Below are positions 15,491-21,194 of a stretch of DNA of 21,194 bases, one piece after another. The DNA comes from JABMPU01 sp964457455 (GTDB lineage Bacteria > Cloacimonadota > Cloacimonadia > Cloacimonadales > TCS61). The stretch is taken from contig CAYWJN010000044.1 in assembly GCA_964457455.1 (NCBI GenBank), positions 1-21,194 on the forward strand, in the 5' to 3' direction. Below the pieces are notes generated by a model, which searched no databases, was not told the origin of the DNA, and worked only from the letters and a program-made list of their open reading frames with translations. The translations under genes were made by a program, and so were the position numbers. Every line of letters starts with the position of its first letter. Positions within the stretch are counted from its first letter, which is position 1.

Positions 15491-16670
15491 ATGAAATCGG
15501 AGAAATTAGCTTTTGGGATAATTACACCGAGTTTGGCTCAGTTAGAACCAATACAGAATTTCTTGGATAATGCAAAAAAGTTCGGTCATATAACCGATGA
15601 TTTGATTGTGTGTTGTTACGACTTTGGAAAACAGGATATTATCAACTTTTTTCAAAAAGAATGTAAAGTAACAATGATAAAACGTGGTCATTCTTCTTTT
15701 CTTCAAAACTCATTGAAAAAATTGGGATTATCCAATGATGAAATTCAAATTCTTCTCGGTACTCCAAACCTGGAAAAATATGGAAAAGTAGCTTATGGAA
15801 CTTCCAGAAATTACATTTTGCTTGCTGCCATGTTTCTTGGAATAGATTATCTATTTTTCTTTGATACTGACGTTTTGCCTAAAATATTATATGAATTCAA
15901 AGAAGAAAAATGTAAATTTAAAGAAATCGATTTTGTCGGTTCGCATCTTAAATTTCTCAAAAAAAAATGTTGTTGTAACCACCAGCGATTATACAGGTTA
16001 TTACATAGTTCCCAAAATGAATTTTCCTTATTTAATGGAACTTTTACAGGGAATTCAAAAAGAAGACAGATTCAAATATATTTCTTCAGTGGATGCCCCT
16101 GTTACAAAAAAAACTCATTTGCAAAACGTTTTCAATACGAAAAAAGCTTTGGGTGGAAATCTGGCAATTGACCTCAATAAGTTCGATATTTTACCACCCT
16201 TCTTTTCCACAACACTTGTTTTAGATCACGAGTGCTACTTGGGACGTGGAGAAGATACTCTTTTCGGACCAATAATTTATCATGCCGGAGGTCGGTGTGT
16301 TGATATTGATCTTTTTATTTTTCACAATTGTTTTGGCGATTTTCCCAATCCACCACATATTCATATAAAAAAAAATGTTGATAAATTTTTTTATGCATGT
16401 ATGGGATGGATTATTCGTAATCCCTTTTTTAACTGGCTCAGAAAAGAATACGAAGAATCGACTGAAGAGATTAATTATGAAAAACGGTTGGCTGCATTAA
16501 AGATAGGAAGCAAAGCAGCAGCAGAATATTTTAACGATAAAAGATTCCTGAAATTACCAGATGCATTTGAACTGTCTTATAAAAAACTTCCGGAAGATAT
16601 TGACCATTTTTTCAGATTAATAAAAACTTGGAATAAGATGAAAACTCTAATGAAAAATAAACAGAGGTAA
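15491..16670 (+). CDS. GT-A type glycosyltransferase-like protein, frameshifted at an A9 run
   Basis: Two overlapping frames encode one protein. The first runs from the ATG at 15491 (AAGGTG site at 15479-15484) through FGIITPSLAQLE, GTSRNYILLAAMFLG and the DxD-like FFFDTDVLP (Asp125/Asp127). It meets a run of nine A at 15959-15967. After it, the correct continuation (NVVVTTSDYTGYYIVPKMNF, then GRGEDTLFGPIIYHAGG) is in the other frame, ending at 16670. Skipping one A gives a 392-residue protein. DxD and RGED motifs fit a GT-A sugar transferase using a nucleotide sugar and a metal. The gene ends 5 bases before the next one, which carries the same RGEDT motif. Without slippage the product ends at 16171 with an unrelated tail. 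Options are sequencing error, transcriptional slippage, phase variation or a dying gene. The upstream GTG at 15482 overlaps the ribosome site and is rejected. Confidence 0.78.
15959..15967 (+). other. Run of nine A at the frameshift point
   Basis: Exactly nine A precede TGTTGTTGTAACC. Eight (or eleven) A would keep the glycosyltransferase in frame. Runs of this length are known slippage sites for RNA polymerase and for replication in AT-rich bacteria. Confidence 0.8.
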
Positions 16671-16675
16671 AAAAT

Positions 16676-18433
16676 ATGCGAACTTATATGGTTATCCCCA
16701 CATATTGGACAGGTCCTGATGAAGAATGGACAGAAGGTGATGCAGTCTATGATCATGCCACTCCACTTAATTCAACCGGTACACTTCATAGAACATTGGA
16801 ATCACTTAATATTTTGGATGATAAGCATTTTACCCTCATAATTCTGGCAGCTTCAACAAATCCAAAATATGTAAAACCAATGGAAGAAAAACTTACAAAA
16901 ATGCTGCAGGAAACCGATCTTCCGGTTGATACAATTCTTTTTACAGATTCAACTCTAAAGGAATTGAAAAAAGTTCTTTACAAAGATATTGATTTACCTG
17001 ATGTTTTGGAACTCCGAGGATATTCTAACATCCGAAATTTATGCCTTTTTATTCCTTATATTCTCGGTGCTGAGGTAGCAATATTGATCGATGATGATGA
17101 AATCTTCGAAGATCCAAAGTTCATTACAAAAACAAATGAATTCATTGGAAAAAGATTTTATGGAAATACGATCGCTGGAGTGGCTGGGTACTATCTGAAC
17201 GAAGATAACGAATATTATGATAAAGTAAACATTCAACCCTGGATGACCTATTGGGATAGATTTGGTCACAAACGAGAAGCATTCGATAAAATTATCGGAA
17301 GTGAACCAAGATTGAAGAAAACACCATTTGCTTTTGGTGGTGCTATGGTCATTCACCGTAATCTATTGAGAATTGTTCCATTTGATCCGAAGGTTACAAG
17401 GGGTGAAGATACGGATTATGTTCTCAATTCCAGGATTTTCGGATTCAATTTTTATCTGGATAATCAATTGGCAATTAAACATCTTCCACCACCAAAAAAA
17501 CATCCTATCTGGCAAAGGTTTAGAGAGGATATTTATCGATTTTTGTATGATAAATCCAAATTCGATACACAGAAACCAAAAACAAACCTGTTTGAAATCA
17601 AACCGGAGGATTTTGATCCTTATCCCGGAGAATTCATGAAACCGGATTTGGGAGATAAAATCTTCAAAACCAATATTATCCTGGCTTTGAATTACTTGGC
17701 AGATAATAATATAGAAGCTTGTAAAGAAACCATCAAAAATATCTATCTTGCCCGTTATGATGCAATCCCGCATTATAATACATTTGATACATATCTGGAA
17801 TTTCAAAAGAAATGGCGAAAACTGCTGGAATATACAAATGAATTTGATAATATCTTAAAAGACATTATTCTTAAAGGACAAATAATCAAATATGATAAAT
17901 ATCTAATTGAAAAAAAAAGGGTCTTCTTAGAATCGGGTGTTAATCAAAGTCTTGATTTGCAGGATATTATCATTTTTAAGGATTTCACAAAAAAAGAACT
18001 TAGAAAGTTGTTCTACATTTCTAAAATCATTAATCTGAAAAAGAATGATTTCGTTTTCAAAGCCGGTGAAATAAACTATAATATTTTCATTGTTCTGCAA
18101 GGTACACTTCATGTTTTAAAAGCAAGCTCAACCAATAGTGAGAAGGTTGTTGTTTCCGAACTGAAAACAGGTGAACATTTCAATGAATCATCTATCTTTT
18201 ATGATTTCCCGCATAAAGTTTCTGTTATGGCTACATCAGATGTGAGTCTTATGGTAATTCCCAGAGAAAATACTCTCAAAATCCTTAAAGAAAATCCTGA
18301 AATTGCATCTAAAATTTTGTGGCAAATGGCAAAGAAATTGAGTGAAAGATTAATGCACACAACCCAGAAATTTTCTGAAACCAAAGACCAGGTTTCAGAT
18401 GTTTCCGATCATATGGAAAATTTTGAGGACTGA
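16676..18433 (+). CDS. GT-A glycosyltransferase fused to a C-terminal cyclic-nucleotide-binding domain
   Basis: This is a 585-residue fusion. Residues 1-290 form a GT-A-like domain: MRTYMVIPTYW, the acidic metal motif LIDDDEIFED (Asp139-141), FAFGGAMVIHRNLL and TRGEDTDY (241-248). The middle part (about 300-425) is helical and of unknown role. Residues 425-560 are a CNB beta-roll: LQDIIIFKDFTKKELRK, NDFVFKAGEINYNIFIVLQG, then the cassette GEHFNESSIFYDFPHKVSV. Gly is replaced by Asn503 and the phosphate-binding Arg by His513, so classical cAMP binding is doubtful. I infer a sugar transferase whose activity or assembly is controlled through the CNB domain. It lies 5 bases after the frameshifted transferase, and its TGA overlaps the next ATG by one base (TGATG), so the three genes form one operon. 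The sugar donor and acceptor are unknown. Confidence 0.88.
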   Translation: MRTYMVIPTYWTGPDEEWTEGDAVYDHATPLNSTGTLHRTLESLNILDDKHFTLIILAASTNPKYVKPMEEKLTKMLQETDLPVDTILFTDSTLKELKKVLYKDIDLPDVLELRGYSNIRNLCLFIPYILGAEVAILIDDDEIFEDPKFITKTNEFIGKRFYGNTIAGVAGYYLNEDNEYYDKVNIQPWMTYWDRFGHKREAFDKIIGSEPRLKKTPFAFGGAMVIHRNLLRIVPFDPKVTRGEDTDYVLNSRIFGFNFYLDNQLAIKHLPPPKKHPIWQRFREDIYRFLYDKSKFDTQKPKTNLFEIKPEDFDPYPGEFMKPDLGDKIFKTNIILALNYLADNNIEACKETIKNIYLARYDAIPHYNTFDTYLEFQKKWRKLLEYTNEFDNILKDIILKGQIIKYDKYLIEKKRVFLESGVNQSLDLQDIIIFKDFTKKELRKLFYISKIINLKKNDFVFKAGEINYNIFIVLQGTLHVLKASSTNSEKVVVSELKTGEHFNESSIFYDFPHKVSVMATSDVSLMVIPRENTLKILKENPEIASKILWQMAKKLSERLMHTTQKFSETKDQVSDVSDHMENFED

Positions 18434-19650
18434 TGAGGGTTCTGCTGACAAATCATTTTCCTCTGCAAGGTTCAGGCAGTGGAATTTACACCATGAATAT
18501 CGCACAGGAACTCGTAAAAGAAGGTCATCAAGTCTTTGTGATTGATATCGATAACCAGCTCGATGCGTCTGTGTATCCTTTTCAACGAAGAACAATCCTC
18601 TGTGATGAAAGCCAAAATATCAATCCGGACATGAAGTTCAATTTTCCCTGTTTCACCACTCATCCACGAAGTATAAATACTTATTATAATCTGACAGATA
18701 AACAGATAGAAAATTACGTTTCCACGTTCTCCGAAATAACAAAAGAAGTTGTTTCAGATTTTAAACCTGACGTAATTCATGCTCAGCATTTATGGATAAC
18801 TCCCTATGCAGCTCTTAAGAGTGGAGTTCCGTATGTAATAACTGTTCACGGAACAGATTTGATGGGTTTCATAAAAGATGAACGTTTTCATAAATATGCT
18901 TTGGAAGGAGCCAGAAAAGCAAAAAAAATAATCACAATTTCAAGGCAGGTTCATAATGATACAATTGAACTTTATAAACTCCCTGAAGAAAAATTAATTC
19001 TGAATCCAAATGGATTTGATGATGAGATATTCAAAGTAAAAAATGTAAATAAAACAGAACTATTCAAAAAATTCAGATTGAATGTAGTTCCTGAAAAACT
19101 GGTTAGTTTTGTGGGTAAATTCACTGATTTTAAAGGCATTGACCTTTTAATAAAAGCTGCTCGGATTATTTCTGATGAGATTCCGGAAGTTGCTTTTGCA
19201 TTAGCTGGTGATGGTGAATTGATGCAAGATATGATAAAACTGAAAACAAAATTAGAGCTAAAAAATGTTTATTTTCTCGGACATCTAACCCAACAGGATG
19301 TAGCTGCTCTTTATAATGCTGCAGATGTTTCTGTTGTTCCTTCTCGCATCGAGCCATTCGGTTTAGTTGCCATTGAAGCACTTGCCTGCGGAACACCTGT
19401 GGTTGCTACAAAAGCCGGTGGTCTTCCTGATTTCGTAAATGACAAAGTGGGACAGCTTGTTGAGATGGATAATTATGAAGCACTCGCTAAAGCTATAATT
19501 GAAGAACTTAAAAATAAAACTAAACAAACAAAAGGGAAATTTGCTGCAATCTATGCAAAAGAAAATTATTCTTGGAAAAAGACTTTGCAGAGGGTGATTG
19601 AGATTTATGAGCAAGCAATTGACTTGACTTATCCGGCAGCTGCCGGATGA
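18433..19650 (+). CDS. Glycosyltransferase family 4 protein
   Basis: This 405-residue GT-B fold retaining transferase starts with the usual N-terminal Rossmann half (MRVLLTNHFPLQGSGSGIYT, donor-independent glycine-rich turn), then YVITVHGTDLMG (134-145). The C-terminal nucleotide-sugar half has VGKFTDFKGIDLLIKAA (227-243), AGDGEL (258-263) and the EX7E motif Glu307-Glu315 in RIEPFGLVAIEALACGTPVV. The length is normal. Its ATG overlaps the stop of the CNB-glycosyltransferase by one base, giving tight coupling. The last codons (TYPAAAG and stop) are formed by a palindromic element (19622-19657), so the natural C-terminus may have been altered. The likely role is building a surface or storage glycan together with the two GT-A enzymes upstream. 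The sugar specificity is unknown. Confidence 0.93.
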   Translation: MRVLLTNHFPLQGSGSGIYTMNIAQELVKEGHQVFVIDIDNQLDASVYPFQRRTILCDESQNINPDMKFNFPCFTTHPRSINTYYNLTDKQIENYVSTFSEITKEVVSDFKPDVIHAQHLWITPYAALKSGVPYVITVHGTDLMGFIKDERFHKYALEGARKAKKIITISRQVHNDTIELYKLPEEKLILNPNGFDDEIFKVKNVNKTELFKKFRLNVVPEKLVSFVGKFTDFKGIDLLIKAARIISDEIPEVAFALAGDGELMQDMIKLKTKLELKNVYFLGHLTQQDVAALYNAADVSVVPSRIEPFGLVAIEALACGTPVVATKAGGLPDFVNDKVGQLVEMDNYEALAKAIIEELKNKTKQTKGKFAAIYAKENYSWKKTLQRVIEIYEQAIDLTYPAAAG

Positions 19651-19657
19651 GTTAAGT
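19622..19657. repeat. 36-base near-perfect palindrome spanning the stop codon of the GT4 gene
   Basis: ACTTGACTTA-TCCGGCAG (19622-19639) pairs with CTGCCGGA-TGAGTTAAGT (19640-19657) over 18 positions with only two G-T wobbles. The central 18 bases (19631-19648) are a perfect palindrome. It encodes the last residues and the TGA of the GT4 gene. Confidence 0.75.
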
Positions 19658-19672
19658 TGTCTAATTTTTTCA

Positions 19673-19705
19673 ACTTAAGTCAAGGTCTTCGACCTTAACT
19701 CAAGT
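19673..19705. terminator. Second palindrome with related arms at the convergent gene ends
   Basis: ACTTAAGTCAAGGTC (19673-19687), loop TTC, then GACCTTAACTCAAGT (19691-19705) pair with two mismatches. The central AAGGTC-TTC-GACCTT is perfect. The outer arms resemble those of the palindrome at 19622-19657 (ACTTRA ... AAGT) but the core differs. It overlaps the stop of the minus-strand glycosyltransferase. An overlapping alternative hairpin, TTAAGTTG (19652-19659) with CAACTTAA (19671-19678), has a T-rich loop. A role as terminator for both converging transcripts is inferred. Confidence 0.6.
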
Positions 19706-20902
19706 TTTAGATAGAAATTCTTTTAATATTCCTTCCAGCTTTTCCACACCCTTCTGCCAGGAATATAGATCTTCCATCAATTTTCTGCCATTAGCTGAAA
19801 GTTTCTGATATAAATTTTTATCTGTAAGCACCCGGTATACTTTTTCAGCAAAATCATCCGAATTATCTGCTAATAAAAAATGTTCTCCGCCTTTTCCATC
19901 AATACCTTGCGCACCAAGAGATGTGGAAACCAAAGGTAATCCACAAGCCATTGCTTCCAGAGCTTTTCCACGAAAACCACCTCCCAAACGAACCGGATTT
20001 ATGGAAATTTTAGAAATATCAAAATATGGTTTTACACTTTCTACAAAACCTGTAATAATTACTTTATCTTTTTCTGCAAAACTTTTAATTTCCCTGGCAG
20101 GAGCCTTTCCAACAATGTACAATTTTACATCCGAAATCTTTTCTCTTATCTTCGGGAAAATTTCCTTTAAAAAATAGATAATCCCATCCACATTGGGTAA
20201 ATGTCCAAAATTTCCCAGAAACATTATCGAGTTCTCTTCTGGTTTTCGCTCATCCAGATTGAAATAATCTACATTAACACCATGCGGGACAACTTTAACC
20301 TTCAATCTTGGATTATAATTTAATAATTCATCTTTTCCTTCCGGAGTTAAGGTCAATACCAAGTCTGCAGATTCATACATTTTGAATTCATATACAACCA
20401 GTTTGATATAATATAAAAAAGCTTTGATTCCTTCCCGGGAAAAACCCCTGGCTCGAAAGATTTTCTTTCGGGCAATCGTATAACATTCATGAACAGACAT
20501 AATTCTCTTTGTTTTAGAAGGAATTCCCTTATTCTGATAAATATACTGAGCCATCATTGAATACTCTGAAATGATGAAATCATAATTTTCTTCTTGGGCC
20601 ATTTCAGCAACTTTCTCCATAAAGGCTTTTGAATATGTCAGCAAAAAGTAATTAGGTTTTTTAAGAAAGATAAAATCAAATATGTTTCTTAGAAATCTTC
20701 TTCTTTTGGGAAATGGTAAAAGTTCTATACGTTTGCAAAAACGTTCCAAGCTGGATAAAAATTGCTTTTGTTCTTCTTTTATGAAAGATAATAAATGAAC
20801 TTCGTTGTTTTGTGAAAGATATTTTATCCTATTGTAAATAATTATAGGACCACCTACCACTCTGGAATAGGGAAACTCTTTTGGTATAAATAGAATTTTC
20901 AT
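19700..20902 (-). CDS. Glycosyltransferase family 4 protein (convergent)
   Basis: This 400-residue protein starts at the ATG at 20902 (MKILFIPKEFPYSRVVGGP), with a GAGG site at 20911-20914 and a promoter just upstream. An in-frame ATG at 20938 would add 12 residues that cover the promoter -10 region, so it is rejected. The N-terminal half binds the acceptor (GGPIIIYNRIKYLSQNNEVH). The C-terminal half has IMFLGNFGHLPNVDGI, VKLYIVGKAP and GGGFRGKALEAMACGLPLVS. The last is the variant of the EX7E region in which Gly replaces the first Glu and Glu sits in LEAMACG, as in GT4 enzymes of exopolysaccharide clusters. It is not in the same operon as the three transferases that face it, but shares their 3' intergenic palindromes. 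It probably adds sugar to a surface glycan; the specificity is unknown. Confidence 0.92.
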   Translation of the reverse strand: MKILFIPKEFPYSRVVGGPIIIYNRIKYLSQNNEVHLLSFIKEEQKQFLSSLERFCKRIELLPFPKRRRFLRNIFDFIFLKKPNYFLLTYSKAFMEKVAEMAQEENYDFIISEYSMMAQYIYQNKGIPSKTKRIMSVHECYTIARKKIFRARGFSREGIKAFLYYIKLVVYEFKMYESADLVLTLTPEGKDELLNYNPRLKVKVVPHGVNVDYFNLDERKPEENSIMFLGNFGHLPNVDGIIYFLKEIFPKIREKISDVKLYIVGKAPAREIKSFAEKDKVIITGFVESVKPYFDISKISINPVRLGGGFRGKALEAMACGLPLVSTSLGAQGIDGKGGEHFLLADNSDDFAEKVYRVLTDKNLYQKLSANGRKLMEDLYSWQKGVEKLEGILKEFLSKT

Positions 20903-20927
20903 AACTTTAACCTCATTTTTGATATTT

Positions 20928-20955
20928 TTTATATACATTTGAATTATACTGTCAA
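20928..20955 (-). promoter_or_regulatory. Sigma-70-type promoter for the convergent GT4 gene
   Basis: On the minus strand TTGACA (20955-20950) is followed after 16 bases by TATAAA (20933-20928), five of six matches to the -10 consensus. Transcription would start near 20921, giving a leader of about 18 bases with the GAGG site correctly placed. This is the best promoter in the window. Confidence 0.7.
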
Positions 20956-20990
20956 GATAAATTCAATCACAGGCATCCCCCGAAAAAATA

Positions 20991-21194
20991 TTAGAACCAT
21001 GACACCTTTAATTGCAAAGGATCCTTTTGCTCAAGCTTATATGAGATTTTTCTGTACAATCCAACTTTATTGAAACAATACTTGATAACTGAAGCGAGCT
21101 TATAATGAACAAATTTATTTCCTAGGTAAAAACATCTTAGTTTATGCAAACTCACAATTTGTAGAAGAAACAATAATTTCTTATCCATCAACTC
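20991..21194 (-). CDS. Partial unrecognised protein, C-terminal end
   Basis: The frame is open at the right edge and ends at a stop at 20991-20993, giving 67 residues (MDKKLLFLLQIVSLHKLRC ... KDPLQLKVSWF). It is lysine-, leucine- and tyrosine-rich and has no motif I recognise. It may be the end of a longer gene entering from outside, since only six bases precede the first ATG (21188). It could also be a short spurious ORF. A T-run (TTTTTT) follows the stop. Its position next to the glycosyltransferase suggests the same glycan locus, but this is only context. Confidence 0.4.
   Translation of the reverse strand, partial: ELMDKKLLFLLQIVSLHKLRCFYLGNKFVHYKLASVIKYCFNKVGLYRKISYKLEQKDPLQLKVSWF

Noticed and set aside
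20903..20938. Upstream ATG start for the convergent GT4 gene
   Set aside because: It would place the start inside the promoter -10 region; the ATG at 20902 has the ribosome site and the typical GT4 N-terminus.

Overview
The window is AT-rich bacterial DNA. I infer a Cloacimonadota-like member of the FCB group. The basis is an exported-protein remnant with a C-terminal sorting tail of the type A / FlgD-like kind (ELSIFNIKGQKIK ... SSGVYYYKM ... RKMILMK), a very large secreted subtilisin with Ig-like modules, and low-GC intergenic DNA full of short interspersed repeats. The phylum call rests on protein style only, not on a marker gene.

Layout. 1-2878 (minus) is a secreted S8 serine protease that runs off the left edge. 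3072-3505 (minus) is a collapsed exported-protein gene: signal peptide plus sorting tail, in two frames. After a 452-base repeat-rich gap come an exported M16 zinc peptidase (3958-6549), an N-formylglutamate amidohydrolase-like protein (6727-7500), a tRNA-Gly(CCC)-like gene with an abnormal T arm (7522-7597) and an alkylguanine-DNA methyltransferase (7672-8172). 8398-11733 is a tandem duplication of a two-gene unit: a stand-alone cyclic-nucleotide-binding (CNB) protein translationally coupled to an AI-2E family permease. Facing it on the minus strand is murJ-uvrC (15256 to 11858). 15491-19650 is a three-gene glycosyltransferase operon. Its first gene is frameshifted at a run of nine A, and its second is a GT-A glycosyltransferase fused to a third CNB domain. 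A convergent GT4 glycosyltransferase (19700-20902, minus) has a good promoter, and a partial unknown ORF ends the window.

Two themes stand out. First, CNB domains occur three times in 10 kb, coupled to permeases or fused to a glycosyltransferase. Only one of the three keeps the Arg that normally contacts the cyclic phosphate. Second, short GC-rich palindromes recur in the non-coding DNA and in gene ends. Two of them look inserted: removing one restores a perfect hairpin in an older repeat, and another is absent from a second copy of the same gene-leader sequence. Related palindromes form the T arm of the tRNA-like gene and the stop-codon regions of two convergent genes. Some share outer arms but differ in their cores. 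I consider this modular palindrome family, and the CNB-permease / CNB-glycosyltransferase set, the best candidates for something undescribed.
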